A program made the translations under genes and the position numbers. Shown here one piece after another: positions 8,824-18,431 of a stretch of 64,000 bases of DNA (within the stretch, counting starts at the first letter, position 1; each line of letters starts with the position of its first letter). The stretch is from Rhabdobacter roseus (lineage in GTDB: Bacteria; Bacteroidota; Bacteroidia; Cytophagales; Spirosomataceae). The stretch covers positions 1,101,734 through 1,165,733 of the forward strand of contig NZ_JACHGF010000001.1 of assembly GCF_014202275.1 (NCBI RefSeq), written 5' to 3'. The notes below the pieces were generated by a model. It made no database searches and was not told the origin of the DNA. It was given only the letters and a program-made list of their open reading frames with translations.

Positions 8824-9363
8824 TTAGTAGTCGGTGAAGTAACTTAGTTCCCGGGCCAGCGTTTCGTAATCGAGCGGTTTTTCGTAAAAAGAACGACGGC
8901 CCCGCGCCGGATTCAGGATCAGGGTAGCTGGTAAAGCGCCCGACCAGGTTGAATCTACCCGTTCGATCCAGCGATTCGCGTCGGTTTCGTTCAGGAGCCA
9001 TACGGTACTTTTTATATTGTGACGTTCTATAAAAGGAACGACCCGATCTTCAATATCTTTTGCGAAGTCCATACTAACCAGCAGCACCCGTACTTTCTGA
9101 TGAGCAAAATTGGCCTGTACCTCTTCAAAATGAGGGAGTTCGGCTACGCAGGGGCGGCACCAGGTGGCCCAGAAATTGATGATATAGGTAGTATCGGAAT
9201 CCTGGTGATGCAGGAGCGTATCCAGGGTTTCCCATTTTACCTGCACCAAGGGTTGGGCGTTAGGTGCCGGAGCTTCTCCGGGCAGAGGGCCGTGCTGGGT
9301 TGGCTCCTGGGCAAAGGCCAGGCTACAAAAGGATAAGGCGCAGAAAAACAGTAGTTTATTCAT
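8824..9363 (-). CDS. TlpA-like thiol-disulfide oxidoreductase
   Basis: 179 residues. A signal peptide (MNKLLFFCALSFCSLAFAQ) is followed by a thioredoxin domain with the active site WATWCRPC (Cys69, Cys72) and a cis-Pro region at GALPATLILN. This is the TlpA/ResA group, which reduces disulfides in the periplasm, for example in cytochrome maturation. It leads a two-gene operon with the redoxin-like gene at 8129-8809. Confidence 0.88.
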   Translation of the reverse strand: MNKLLFFCALSFCSLAFAQEPTQHGPLPGEAPAPNAQPLVQVKWETLDTLLHHQDSDTTYIINFWATWCRPCVAELPHFEEVQANFAHQKVRVLLVSMDFAKDIEDRVVPFIERHNIKSTVWLLNETDANRWIERVDSTWSGALPATLILNPARGRRSFYEKPLDYETLARELSYFTDY

Positions 9364-9786
9364 TTCTCAAGACAACAGATAAGTACAACACGCTGAACAA
9401 CTACCTGGCCCCTCGCAAACACCGTGCCCTTTTTGAATTTTAACCTAAAAGTACACATTTTTTTTAATGAGTACAAGCAATGCTTCTATTTGAAATCGCT
9501 AAGAGTCAGGTGTATAGATTGACAATAGAGGCGGCTTTAAAATAAGGTCGGGCATTGGACCAAAGCTGGGCGCGTTCGTTTAATGCGAAGTTTATGGATC
9601 TCCCCGGAAGAAGGTAGTTCTATTCCGAAAACACGCGGTGGTTTCCGCCTTCGGATGTCCCTTATAAGCAAGGTACACGCCTCCGCAAAAGTACCGGTAA
9701 ATTTTTAGGTAAGGCATTGTTATTCTTAGGGTATATGGCTATCTTTGCACCTCGTTTTAAAAAATCGTTTTTAACTAATTGAAATC
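9364..9786. other. Intergenic region between divergent tlpA-like gene and rplU
   Basis: No ORF, RNA gene or repeat was recognised in these 423 bases apart from the rplU promoter at its right end. It contains only a few GTAC motifs. Confidence 0.6.
9717..9747 (+). promoter_or_regulatory. Bacteroidota-type promoter for rplU-rpmA
   Basis: TTG at 9717-9719, a 20-base spacer, then TATCTTTG at 9740-9747. This fits the -33 TTG / -7 TAnnTTTG consensus of the primary sigma factor of Bacteroidota. It lies 40 bases before the rplU ATG. Confidence 0.75.
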
Positions 9787-10098
9787 ATGTACGCAATAGT
9801 AGAAATCGCAGGCCAGCAATTTAAAGTCGAAAAGGGCCGCGAAATCTTCACGCATAGGCTTGAAGGTGACGCGGACGCTGCACTTGTGTTTGATAAAGTC
9901 CTCCTCGTGGACAATGGAGGCGATATACTGATTGGCGCGCCTCTTTTGGAAGGAGCCTCGGTAAAAGCTACGGTGCTGGGACACCTCAAAGGTGAAAAAG
10001 TGATCGTGTTTAAGAAAAAGCGCCGCAAGGGCTATCGGGTAAAGAACGGCCACCGTCAGTCGCTGACGAAAGTGCGTATCGACGATATCGTAGCTTAG
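9787..10098 (+). CDS. rplU: 50S ribosomal protein L21
   Basis: 103 residues, standard length. MYAIVEIAGQQFKVEKG at the start and FKKKRRKGYRVKNGHRQ near the end are diagnostic for bL21. It binds 23S rRNA in the large subunit. It heads the conserved rplU-rpmA operon behind a clear promoter; rpmA follows after 60 bases. Confidence 0.98.
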   Translation: MYAIVEIAGQQFKVEKGREIFTHRLEGDADAALVFDKVLLVDNGGDILIGAPLLEGASVKATVLGHLKGEKVIVFKKKRRKGYRVKNGHRQSLTKVRIDDIVA

Positions 10099-10158
10099 GA
10101 TTTTAGTAAAGACAACCGAACTTATTTTTTTACCAAGAACTTATAAAATTCGAACCTC

Positions 10159-10440
10159 ATGGCACACAAGAAAGGTGTAGGTAGCTCGAAAAACGGCCGC
10201 GATTCGAACAGCAAACGGCTGGGCGTAAAACTTTTCGGCGGCGAGCTCGCCAAAGCGGGCAATATCATCGTACGCCAGCGCGGTACCCGGCACAACCCCG
10301 GTCGTAACGTAGGCTTAGGCCGTGACCACACGTTGTTTGCATTGGCAGATGGCCACGTGGTTTTCCGGAAATCAAAAGGTGACAAATCGTACGTTCATAT
10401 CGAGCCGATCCAAGTCGAAGCGGAGCCTGCTCAGGTTTAA
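10159..10440 (+). CDS. rpmA: 50S ribosomal protein L27
   Basis: 93 residues. The N-terminus [22 protein letters not shown] is the classical bL27 motif that reaches toward the peptidyl-transferase centre. Second gene of the rplU operon, ending at a strong intrinsic terminator. Confidence 0.98.
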   Translation: MAHKKGVGSSKNGRDSNSKRLGVKLFGGELAKAGNIIVRQRGTRHNPGRNVGLGRDHTLFALADGHVVFRKSKGDKSYVHIEPIQVEAEPAQV

Positions 10441-10470
10441 GCCTGGTCCGGAAGCCTGCTTCCCCACTTC

Positions 10471-10496
10471 AAGCCCACCGACTATCCGGTGGGCTT
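10471..10496 (+). terminator. Intrinsic terminator of the rplU-rpmA operon
   Basis: Perfect 10-bp arms at 10471-10480 and 10487-10496, a 6-base loop, and a T-rich tail directly after. Confidence 0.9.
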
Positions 10497-10547
10497 TTTG
10501 TTTGCATTAACTACCCCAAACTAAAGCTACGGAACGGGTGTTGTACT

Positions 10548-10569
10548 AACCGGACACCGACGTCCGGTT
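10548..10569 (+). terminator. Second hairpin after rpmA, or leader hairpin of the NifU gene
   Basis: Perfect 8-bp arms at 10548-10555 and 10562-10569 with a 6-base loop and a following TTATT tract. It could be a back-up terminator for rpmA or a structure in the leader of the Fe-S scaffold gene. Confidence 0.5.
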
Positions 10570-10598
10570 TTATTCCCCGCATTAACCATTATATTGGT

Positions 10599-11195
10599 AT
10601 GTTACAACGCCCCGTATTTGTATACACCGAGCTGAGCCCCAACCCTAATTCCATGAAGTTCGTGCTGAATTTCAGCCTGGTACCCGACGGACTTTCCTTT
10701 GATTATCCTTCGCACGCCGCGGCGCTGGAAGAAGGGAAGGCTTCTCCCCTGGCGGCGGACCTGTTTCAGTTTCCGCACGTGCAGCGGGTTTTTATTGCCA
10801 GCAACTTCATTACCCTCACCAAAGACGACGACACGGCCTGGGAAGAGGTACTTTACGATACCAAGCAGTTTATCAAAATTTACTTCGAAGAAAATTTGCC
10901 CGTTTTTGAGGAGCAAACCATTTCGAAGAACACCATCATTGTAGACGCCAACGACTCCGACACCGTACAGAAGATCAAAGCGGTGCTGGAGCAGTACGTT
11001 CGTCCCGCCGTGGAATCGGACGGTGGTGCCATCAACTTTCATTCGTTTGATGAAAGCACCGGGGCCGTGAAGGTACTTTTGCAGGGTTCGTGCAGCGGCT
11101 GCCCTTCGTCCACGCTGACGCTCAAAGCGGGCATTGAAAACCTACTGACGCGCATGGTACCTGACGTAAAGGAAGTGGTAGCAGAAGGCGTATAG
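10599..11195 (+). CDS. NifU/Nfu-type iron-sulfur cluster scaffold protein
   Basis: 198 residues. The N-terminal half is an Nfu_N domain (TELSPNPNSMKFVLN). The C-terminal half is the NifU domain, with the cluster-binding GSCSGCPSS (Cys165 and Cys168) and the preceding VRPAVESDGGAI. Such proteins carry 4Fe-4S clusters to client enzymes in the cytosol. The gene is single, between the ribosomal operon and a convergent surface-protein gene. Confidence 0.93.
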   Translation: MLQRPVFVYTELSPNPNSMKFVLNFSLVPDGLSFDYPSHAAALEEGKASPLAADLFQFPHVQRVFIASNFITLTKDDDTAWEEVLYDTKQFIKIYFEENLPVFEEQTISKNTIIVDANDSDTVQKIKAVLEQYVRPAVESDGGAINFHSFDESTGAVKVLLQGSCSGCPSSTLTLKAGIENLLTRMVPDVKEVVAEGV

Positions 11196-11230
11196 CGTGG
11201 CTGCAATCCCATATAAATAATGTTTTTTAC

Positions 11231-11259
11231 CGTAGCGCCCGGCTCAGCCGGGCGCTACG
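11231..11259. terminator. Inverted repeat between convergent NifU and CHU_C genes
   Basis: 14-bp arms at 11231-11244 and 11246-11259 are perfect reverse complements around a single base. It lies 35 bases after the Nfu stop and 13 bases from the stop of the opposite gene. No good U-tract follows on either strand, so it may be a rho-assisted or processing hairpin. Confidence 0.5.
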
Positions 11260-11272
11260 GCTACATAGGTAC

Positions 11273-13681
11273 CTACCGGAAAATCGTCACGCTGCCGTTG
11301 CGGGGTGGGAGCTGTTCGTGCAGGTGGATTACGTAGTAGTAGGTAGCGGCGGGTAGTTCCTGCCCGTCCAGGCGGCCGTCCCATTCCTGCGCGTAGCCTT
11401 CGGAACGAAATACGCGGTTGCCCCAGCGGTTAAAAACCTCCACCCTGCAGTCGGGGTACTCCCAGATATTCTCCAATATCCAGACATCGTTACTGCCGTC
11501 GCCGTTGGGCGTGAAGCCATTCGGAATCCGAACGGGTGTAAGTACCTCAATAGTAATCTCGCTCTCGCTGTAGCAGCCTTCGGCACTGGTGACCCGGAGC
11601 TGATAGGTGGTGGTTTCGGTGGGAGCGGCGGTAGGTTCCGCCAGGGTGGCGTCATTGAGGCCGTCAGGTGGGCTCCAGGCGTAGGTACTTCCTTCTGAGA
11701 TCGAGCTTTTGATGAGAACGTCGTCGCCGGCCAGAATCACCTTCCGTCCCGGCAAAAAGGCCCGTGGCAGTGGAAGTACCCGCGCCTCCCGCACCAGCGT
11801 GCGCGTACAGCCGTTGGAGCCCGTGTAGCGGTAGCTGATCGGATGGGTACCTACGCCTGCCTGGTGGGCGCTGAAGGTACTTCCCGTGATGCCATTGCCC
11901 GCAAAAGTACCCCCGGCGGGCAGTGCCGACAGCGTGAGCCGGGCGTCGCTTTGCCCGCAGAGAGCCGGAATAGAATCAAACTGCACAACGGGGAGGGATT
12001 TTTCCTGAATGGAGAAGGGCTCCGAGCGGCGGGAGCAACCCGTAGCGGCGTCGGTTACTTCTACGCTGTACACGCCCCCCTTTTCCGCGTCGAGCTGCGG
12101 CGCGGCGGCACTGGCCAGCGGGGTACTATTCAGGTACCAGCGATACGTAAAGTCCGGCGCTTGGTTGGCCTGGAGCCGTAGGGTACTTCCTTCGCAGAAG
12201 TCGGTAGCGGCGGCGGTCACGGTGGCCGCGGGGCGTTCCTGCACGCGTAGCTGCACGGTATCGGAGGTGGTGCAGCCCGTGGTACGGTTAGTGGCCTTCA
12301 CAACGTAGGTACCTGCCTGCGTAACGCCCACCAGCACGCTGTCCTGCGCGTTGATCAACGGCTGCCCATCTTTCTCCCAGCCAAAGGTCCAGGCCGCGCC
12401 GGGTACCTGGGCGCTGAGTGTAATGGGTACGTCGCGGCAGAGGTTGGCCGTGGGGCCGGGGGTTAGGGTGAGCGGGTCCGGGGCGCGGAACTGCACCCGG
12501 AATTCTTCTCCACTGATGCTGACGTTCCCGCAGCGGTTGGCAAAGCTTTTCGTGACCGAGTAGGTACCTTCCTGCGTTAGGGTAATGGAGGCCGCCTGGC
12601 CGTTGTCGAGGTTGATGCCGTTGCGCCGCCATTGGTAAGCCCAGCGCGGATCTTCCTCGGCTTTCAGGAAGATTTCATCACCCTGGCAGATGGTGATGTC
12701 GACGTGGCCGTTCTGGTCGTTGACGGAGGTACCGGGCGGGTAGCGTACTTCGGTGAGAGAAACCGGCGGCGGGTTGTCATCCGGGCAATCAATGACCAAA
12801 AGCTGAAAATCCCGGTGTACCTCTCCGATCTTTTGGCCCGCGCGGTATTCTTCTGCTACGACTCGAAAAACAAAAAGCCCCGTTTGGTTAGGGGTGAGGG
12901 TGAGGGTACCCGTCTGGGCATCGAGCCGTAGCGCCGGACTACCGGGTATCACGGCCGCTAGGCCATAGCCATTGGCCCATTCACTTTTTGGGTACGGCCC
13001 CGCCGTAGGAGCGGCCAGCGGGTCGATGTTGAAGGGCGGACGGGTACTATTAAAGGGCGTCTCAAGGCGGTACCGCAGTTGATCTCCGTCGGCGTCGGTG
13101 GCACCTGCTTCGAGCTGGTGGGGTTGGTTTCGGCAAAGAATTTCGCCGTTGGCAGGCACAAAAACGGGAGAATGATTGGCCACCGTCAGCGGCGGAAACT
13201 CAGTGTATAACACCAGGGAAGAGGTACCGGCATTGCTGAGATTGGTGACGGCACTACTGAGGCAGCAGCGCTCCCAGGAGGCGTAGTAGCCACCGGAATC
13301 GTTGTACTGCCCCACAGGCAGTCGTAGCTCCGTACAAAACGTCACGGCCCGGATCTGCAAGTTTCGGGAAAGCGCGCAGCCCGGATTCGTAAACGTGACC
13401 GGCTGCTGACCGGTACGGGGAAGTAGGATGTCGCTTAGGCGCTGGTTGTCTCTTTTTCGAAAGATCGAAGCCGTCAATTCACGCTGGTCGGCGCTGGGGT
13501 CGTTGCTGTTGGCGTCGTAGTAAAGTACCACACAGAGGGTATATACCTCGGGCTGACCGGCTTTGGGGCTCAGGGTCATATTGCCGCCAATGATGTGCGA
13601 AGCCTGGGCGGAACTGGCCAGTACTACTAGCCCCGCCAGCAGCCTCAGGGTCCTCTTTACGGTTTGTTTGGTCATGGTCAA
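11273..13681 (-). CDS. Large surface protein with type B T9SS sorting domain (CHU_C)
   Basis: 802 residues; starts at 13681 or two codons later. The signal peptide ends before ASHIIGGNM, the opening typical of Bacteroidota adhesin-like proteins. Next come Ig/PKD-like units, several with SGTYxV-type beta motifs and paired Cys residues. The C-terminus is the gliding motility-associated domain: IPNGFTPNGDGSNDVW, then VEVFNRWGNRVF and WDGRLDGQELPAATYYY. This tail directs export by T9SS and attachment to the cell surface. Function probably adhesion or motility. PorX, encoded at 24605-26170, regulates this secretion system in related bacteria. Confidence 0.92.
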   Translation of the reverse strand: MTMTKQTVKRTLRLLAGLVVLASSAQASHIIGGNMTLSPKAGQPEVYTLCVVLYYDANSNDPSADQRELTASIFRKRDNQRLSDILLPRTGQQPVTFTNPGCALSRNLQIRAVTFCTELRLPVGQYNDSGGYYASWERCCLSSAVTNLSNAGTSSLVLYTEFPPLTVANHSPVFVPANGEILCRNQPHQLEAGATDADGDQLRYRLETPFNSTRPPFNIDPLAAPTAGPYPKSEWANGYGLAAVIPGSPALRLDAQTGTLTLTPNQTGLFVFRVVAEEYRAGQKIGEVHRDFQLLVIDCPDDNPPPVSLTEVRYPPGTSVNDQNGHVDITICQGDEIFLKAEEDPRWAYQWRRNGINLDNGQAASITLTQEGTYSVTKSFANRCGNVSISGEEFRVQFRAPDPLTLTPGPTANLCRDVPITLSAQVPGAAWTFGWEKDGQPLINAQDSVLVGVTQAGTYVVKATNRTTGCTTSDTVQLRVQERPAATVTAAATDFCEGSTLRLQANQAPDFTYRWYLNSTPLASAAAPQLDAEKGGVYSVEVTDAATGCSRRSEPFSIQEKSLPVVQFDSIPALCGQSDARLTLSALPAGGTFAGNGITGSTFSAHQAGVGTHPISYRYTGSNGCTRTLVREARVLPLPRAFLPGRKVILAGDDVLIKSSISEGSTYAWSPPDGLNDATLAEPTAAPTETTTYQLRVTSAEGCYSESEITIEVLTPVRIPNGFTPNGDGSNDVWILENIWEYPDCRVEVFNRWGNRVFRSEGYAQEWDGRLDGQELPAATYYYVIHLHEQLPPRNGSVTIFR

Positions 13682-13807
13682 GCGAGCATTCTGTTGGCTA
13701 AGATCGCAATTTTGGTGCCAAGACGAAAAGCCGCTCGTGCAAAGAGGTCCTTCACCCCCGCAAAGTACCTTTACGGGGGTACCTTAACAGCAGGGAGCAG
13801 ACAAAAA

Positions 13808-13835
13808 AAGCGGCTTGAAATCAATCAAGCCGCTT
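13808..13835 (-). terminator. Intrinsic terminator of the rsfS-ftsH operon
   Basis: Perfect 11-bp arms at 13808-13818 and 13825-13835, 6-base loop. On the - strand the stem is followed by a run of T (rc of the A-tract at 13803-13809). Confidence 0.85.
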
Positions 13836-13860
13836 GGCATTAAAGTAATTGAGAACTACG

Positions 13861-15930
13861 TTAGGCTTTGGATTCTTCGGTAGAACCTTCTTCGGTTACT
13901 ACATCCACGTTACCCGCTTCGGCTTCTTCCTGCACGTGCTTCTTCACAATCTCTTCGTGAAGAGCCGCCTCTTCGTTGGAACGCCGGTTGATGTAGGCCT
14001 GGTAGCTGGTTTCTTTTTCGTAAGGCCGCTTGCCAATCAGTTTTTCAAGATCACCCTGGAATAAAATTTCTTTTTGCAAAAGTTCCTGAGCAATCACTTC
14101 CAACGCTTCCCGCTTATCAATGAGCATGTTTTTGACGTGCTGATAAGCCTGATCCACCAGCTTTCTTACTTCCTGGTCGATGGCCTCGGCCGTGGCGTCT
14201 GAGTAAGGCTTGGTAAAGGCGTAGTCCGACTGCTTGGAGTCATAAAATGATATGTTTCCAATCCGTTCGTTCATGCCGTACATGGTTACCATGCTGTACG
14301 CTACTTTCGTCACGCGCTCAAGGTCACTCAACGCCCCGGTAGACACTTTTCCAAATACCACGTCTTCGGCGGCTCTTCCCCCCAGGGTCATGCACATTTC
14401 GTCAAATAGCTGCTCGGTGCGGTAAAGGTACTGCTCGCGCGGGAGGTACTGTGCGTAGCCCAGCGCGGCCACCCCACGGGGTACAATCGTAACCTTCACC
14501 AGAGGATCGGCGTGCTCCAGGTACCAACCCGCTACGGCGTGCCCTGCTTCGTGGTAAGCCACGATCTGCTTTTCATCGGGGGAAATTAGCTTGTTTTTCT
14601 TTTCTAAACCACCAATGACGCGGTCCATGGCATCCTGGAAGTCCTGCATCGTAACCTCGTTGCGATCCCGGCGGGCGGCAATCAGAGCCGCTTCGTTACA
14701 AACGTTGGCGATCTCGGCTCCGGCAAAGCCGGGCGTTTGGGCGGCCAGCTTTTGGATGTCTACATCCTGAGCTATTTTAATGGGCTTCAAATGCACTTTA
14801 AAAATAGCCTCCCGACCAATCACATCGGGCTTGTCGACCGAAATCTGGCGGTCGAAACGGCCCGGCCGCAGCAGCGCCGAGTCAAGTACATCGGGACGGT
14901 TGGTGGCGGCTACGATGATAATGCCGGAGTCGGTGGCAAAGCCATCCATTTCTACCAGCAGAGAGTTCAGGGTATTTTCACGCTCGTCGTTTGAGCCCGG
15001 CATACCACCCCGACCCCGTGAGCGTCCCACGGCGTCAATCTCATCAATGAAGATGATACATGGTGCTTTTTCTTTGGCTTGCTTGAACAAATCCCGCACC
15101 CGGGCGGCACCAACCCCTACGAACATCTCCACGAAGTCGGAGCCCGAAAGGGAGAAGAAAGGTACCCCGGCCTCACCGGCAACGGCCTTGGCCAGCAGGG
15201 TTTTTCCGGTACCGGGAGGGCCCACCAGCAAAGCGCCTTTAGGGATTTTAGCCCCGAGCTTCTTAAACTTATCGGGACTCTTAAGGTAGTCTACAATTTC
15301 CTTAATCTCCTCCTTGGCTTCGTCCAGCCCGGCTACGTCGTTGAAGGTAATCTTTACCTTATTTTCGGCGTCAAACAGCGTGGCCCGCGAGCGACCGATG
15401 TTGAAGATCTGCCCACCGGGGCCTACTCCGCCCGACATCCGTCCCAGCAGGAAGTACATCACCAGAATCATAATGATAAAAAAGCCCCAGGTACCCAGGA
15501 AGCCTGTCCAATCATTACGGGTATCGATCTTGTATTCTACCTTGTCGTTGTCCGGTACCCCTTCCTGCATTTTTTCGAGGTCTTTCTTGAAAGTCTCGGC
15601 CGAGGTGACCTGAAACTGGTAGTGCGCTACCCCTTCGCCACCAAAGTAGTTGTTTTCCTTGGAGATAACCCGGTACTTGTCCATTTTCAGGGCGTCAGGC
15701 TTGAGGGTTACCTCCACGGTTTTATCGTTCACGATGGTCACGTGCTGTACTTCGCCTTCGGTGACCATCTTTTCGAAGCGCTTTTGTGAAATCTCTCCCA
15801 GATTAGAGGAACGACTGAGGTAGGTGATTCCCAGAATCGTGGCAATCAAGGCGGCAATGATCCAGCCTTGGTAGCCGCGCTGAGGGCTTTTCGGGTTCAG
15901 TGGGTTTCGCTTGTTATCGTTTTCAGACAT
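13861..15930 (-). CDS. ftsH: ATP-dependent zinc metalloprotease FtsH
   Basis: 689 residues. Two N-terminal membrane segments (about 23-38 and 145-163) flank a periplasmic domain. The AAA+ module has GPPGTGKT at 237-244 and FIDEID at 294-299; the zinc protease has HEAGH at 460-464. FtsH degrades membrane and short-lived cytosolic proteins at the inner membrane. The tail is Glu-rich, as is usual. It follows rsfS by 72 bases on the same strand, a gene order common in Bacteroidota, and ends at an intrinsic terminator. Confidence 0.98.
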   Translation of the reverse strand: MSENDNKRNPLNPKSPQRGYQGWIIAALIATILGITYLSRSSNLGEISQKRFEKMVTEGEVQHVTIVNDKTVEVTLKPDALKMDKYRVISKENNYFGGEGVAHYQFQVTSAETFKKDLEKMQEGVPDNDKVEYKIDTRNDWTGFLGTWGFFIIMILVMYFLLGRMSGGVGPGGQIFNIGRSRATLFDAENKVKITFNDVAGLDEAKEEIKEIVDYLKSPDKFKKLGAKIPKGALLVGPPGTGKTLLAKAVAGEAGVPFFSLSGSDFVEMFVGVGAARVRDLFKQAKEKAPCIIFIDEIDAVGRSRGRGGMPGSNDERENTLNSLLVEMDGFATDSGIIIVAATNRPDVLDSALLRPGRFDRQISVDKPDVIGREAIFKVHLKPIKIAQDVDIQKLAAQTPGFAGAEIANVCNEAALIAARRDRNEVTMQDFQDAMDRVIGGLEKKNKLISPDEKQIVAYHEAGHAVAGWYLEHADPLVKVTIVPRGVAALGYAQYLPREQYLYRTEQLFDEMCMTLGGRAAEDVVFGKVSTGALSDLERVTKVAYSMVTMYGMNERIGNISFYDSKQSDYAFTKPYSDATAEAIDQEVRKLVDQAYQHVKNMLIDKREALEVIAQELLQKEILFQGDLEKLIGKRPYEKETSYQAYINRRSNEEAALHEEIVKKHVQEEAEAGNVDVVTEEGSTEESKA

Positions 15931-16002
15931 TATTGTATTGCATTAGTAGAAAATAGTAATGATAGAACGCATTCAACTCTCCGAATGTTCACCTAAAATT
16001 GG

Positions 16003-16386
16003 CTAGGCCGCTGACTCATCAATGAGGGTCAATTCAGCATCGCCCCAGAGTTCTTCCAGATCGTAGTGTTTGCGCAAATCCTTTTTAAAAACGTGGGCTA
16101 CAACGTCCACATAGTCAATCAAAATCCATTCCCGATTCGTTTTTCCTTCTTTGTGCCAAGGGTCAATTTTAGATAGCTTATAGACCTCTTCCTCGATAGA
16201 ATCGGCAATGGCATCTATTTGCGTGTCCGAATTTCCGGAACAAATGACGAAATAATCGGCAACGGCGTTTTTTACATTACGTAGATTCAGAATGGCTATG
16301 TTCTGCCCTTTCTTCTCCAACATTCCTTTGGCTACCAGCTGGCAGAGCTCTTGTGAAGATACTTCTTTATTTTTGCGTTGTTTCAT
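16003..16386 (-). CDS. rsfS: Ribosomal silencing factor RsfS
   Basis: 127 residues. IAILNLRNVKNAVADYFVICSGNSDTQ and the later EWILIDYVDVVAHVF are hallmarks of the RsfS/Iojap family, which binds L14 and blocks subunit joining when nutrients are short. It is the first gene of rsfS-ftsH and is divergent from birA, with 81 bases between the two starts. Confidence 0.95.
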   Translation of the reverse strand: MKQRKNKEVSSQELCQLVAKGMLEKKGQNIAILNLRNVKNAVADYFVICSGNSDTQIDAIADSIEEEVYKLSKIDPWHKEGKTNREWILIDYVDVVAHVFKKDLRKHYDLEELWGDAELTLIDESAA

Positions 16387-16467
16387 GCGTATGAATTACC
16401 CTTGAAAGATCTAAAAGTGCACAGCACTTGTTTCTATTTGTTAAAAGTATAAAATAATCCAAAAAAA

Positions 16468-17238
16468 GTGTACGACGTAGGTAGCAAAACCTTGTTTCTT
16501 GGTAAAAAGATTCTTTATCTGCCAACTTGTCATTCTACCAACGACATAGCGGCTGAAATAGTGCGCGACGCCACCTATCCCGAAGGTACTTTAATCATCA
16601 CCGATCAGCAAACGGCAGGCCGGGGCCAGCGGGGCCATGCCTGGGTAACATCGCAGGGACAAAATTTTACGTTATCACTACTTCTGAAGCCCACTTTTTT
16701 GCGACCTGAGGCCTCGTTTTTGCTAAGCCAGGCGGTGGCGCTGGGGGTTCGTAACTACCTGCAAAGGTACCTTAAATCGGTGTGGGTAAAATGGCCCAAC
16801 GACATTTATATTCACGACTACAAAGCAGGGGGTATCCTGATCGAGAATACCTGGCAGGGTAGTCGCCTAACCCACTCGGTAGTCGGCATTGGGCTCAATA
16901 TTAATCAAAGTACCTTTGAAGCCCCCCGGGCTACGTCCCTGCGGCTGGAAACCGGCCAGCTATGGAGCCTGCCCGCGGAGCTCCCGTGGCTGCTGCAATC
17001 GCTGGAGCAGTACTACCTGCGCCTGCGGAACGGGGCCGAAGCGGCTATTCGCGAGGAATACATGTCCTGCCTGCTGGGCTATCAGCAAGCACGTGCCTTT
17101 CGGGCTGGTGACGAGGTCCTTACGGGTACCATCGTGGGGGTAAGTACCGCGGGGAGGCTACGCGTCGAAGTGGTTCCGGAAGGCCGCATCCGGGAATTTG
17201 AGGTCAAGACGATTGAGTGGATTTGGCCAGCCGATTAA
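16468..17238 (+). CDS. birA: Biotin--[acetyl-CoA-carboxylase] ligase
   Basis: 256 residues, starting with GTG at 16468. GRGQRGHAW (51-59) is the biotinyl-AMP loop, and KWPNDIY with the following KAGGILIE carries the catalytic Lys. It attaches biotin to acetyl-CoA carboxylase. No N-terminal helix-turn-helix, so it is a ligase only and not a repressor. Its end overlaps the convergent TMEM220-like gene by 4 bases. The divergent rsfS-ftsH neighbour is a conserved Bacteroidota arrangement. Confidence 0.95.
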   Translation: MYDVGSKTLFLGKKILYLPTCHSTNDIAAEIVRDATYPEGTLIITDQQTAGRGQRGHAWVTSQGQNFTLSLLLKPTFLRPEASFLLSQAVALGVRNYLQRYLKSVWVKWPNDIYIHDYKAGGILIENTWQGSRLTHSVVGIGLNINQSTFEAPRATSLRLETGQLWSLPAELPWLLQSLEQYYLRLRNGAEAAIREEYMSCLLGYQQARAFRAGDEVLTGTIVGVSTAGRLRVEVVPEGRIREFEVKTIEWIWPAD

Positions 17239-17570
17239 CGGCCCGACAGCCACCCAAGTACCCCCATCACGACGGCGCAAATCGCCAGCCCCAACGATTC
17301 GCGGGCGAGCTCAATATTGACGCTTCTCATGCCTAGCTCGGCGAAAAGTACCCCTTCAAACTCTGGCGGCCACTGCAACACCGCCCCGATCAGGTAGGCG
17401 GCAGCCAGCCCATAAAATAGCCAGGGAGGCCCCTGCCGACGCAGAGCCAGAAAACAGCCCAGCGCGGCGATGGTATAAACAGGTACCCACAGCTCCGGGT
17501 CGGGGTCGTTGAATTGGAAGTAAGCAAATAGCAAAAAGACCAGGCCAAAAACAAGGGCAATGTACCTCAT
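17235..17570 (-). CDS. TMEM220-like small membrane protein
   Basis: 111 residues with four hydrophobic helices. The start, ALVFGLVFLLFAYFQFNDPDPELW, carries the FQFNDPDP motif of the transmembrane family 220. Function is unknown in bacteria and animals. The stop overlaps the 3' end of birA, a convergent overlap of 4 bases. Confidence 0.8.
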   Translation of the reverse strand: MRYIALVFGLVFLLFAYFQFNDPDPELWVPVYTIAALGCFLALRRQGPPWLFYGLAAAYLIGAVLQWPPEFEGVLFAELGMRSVNIELARESLGLAICAVVMGVLGWLSGR

Positions 17571-17656
17571 AACAGTTGAAAGAAAGCAATGGATGATACT
17601 ACCTCTAGATAAGTACCTTGGTGCGAAAAGCTACTAGCGAGGATGAGGTAGGTACC

Positions 17657-17697
17657 CACAAAAAACGCGAAAAGAGACTCCTTTCGCGTTTTTTGTG
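17657..17697 (-). terminator. Intrinsic terminator after the small T9SS protein gene
   Basis: Perfect 16-bp arms at 17657-17672 and 17682-17697 with a 9-base loop; the A6/T6 part of the stem provides a U-rich end in either direction. Confidence 0.85.
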
Positions 17698-17716
17698 AGC
17701 TATAAAAAAATATTCC

Positions 17717-18298
17717 TTATTTCTGCTTAACAATCTTGTGCGTTTTGCGCCCCTGCGGCGTGTTGAGCGTGCAGATGTAAACGCCTTCGGGCAAGGTCTG
17801 GGACTCAAACGTAATACGATGGGTACCTTCCGACTGGTCCTGATCCGTAACGAGGCGGGAAATCAGGATGCCCTGCACGTTGAGAATACTGACCGATACC
17901 CGCGAGCTCTGCGGAAGGGTATATTCAATGAGGGTATTGTCGGCGAACGGATTGGGGTAAGCGCCCAGCGTGAAGATGCTCTCGTCCCAGCTTAGGGGTT
18001 TAGCGGGGCTACAGGCGGCAATGGTAGCACTAAATACGGCACCCGGCTTGGCCTCAAAGCCCGGCGTAAGGCTGATGGCTTCTCCCGCCCGGTACGAAAC
18101 CTCGCCGGAGTTCACCACGTTGGAGGCGGTAAGGTACTGGGAAGCGTGCTCGTCTACTTTAGCCGAAGAAAGCGGAGCCGTAAGGGTAATGGTACCAGGG
18201 CAGGTAGCCTCCGCCTGCTGCGCCTGGGCGGCAGTAGTACCCAGTATGCCGGCTATGGCTACCAGGTTAAAGAGTGTTGTTTGTAGTGCTTTTTTCAT
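17717..18298 (-). CDS. Small secreted protein with type A T9SS sorting domain
   Basis: 193 residues. A signal peptide (ending TAAQAQ) is followed by a short beta domain with SYRAGEAISLTPGFEAKPGAVF, a motif common before T9SS tails in Cytophagales. The C-terminal domain starts at about residue 110 with GAYPNPFADNTLIEYTLP and ends in GVYICTLNTPQGRKTHKIVKQK, the type A (Por) sorting signal. It is likely to be exported across the outer membrane and anchored. No enzymatic domain, so it may be a surface or matrix component. Monocistronic with its own terminator. Confidence 0.85.
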   Translation of the reverse strand: MKKALQTTLFNLVAIAGILGTTAAQAQQAEATCPGTITLTAPLSSAKVDEHASQYLTASNVVNSGEVSYRAGEAISLTPGFEAKPGAVFSATIAACSPAKPLSWDESIFTLGAYPNPFADNTLIEYTLPQSSRVSVSILNVQGILISRLVTDQDQSEGTHRITFESQTLPEGVYICTLNTPQGRKTHKIVKQK

Positions 18299-18431
18299 AA
18301 GATTAGGTTCCTTTTGGTGTTGATTTTGGCCATTCCGATTACAAAGTAATTAAGTTTTGCGGTACATCCAAGGCCTGTCCGTACTTCGTTGGATCTAAAG
18401 TTAGCAAACGGTGCGGGTACCTGATGGTAAA

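Noticed and set aside
15079-15789. 236-residue + strand frame
   Set aside because: Antisense shadow of ftsH.
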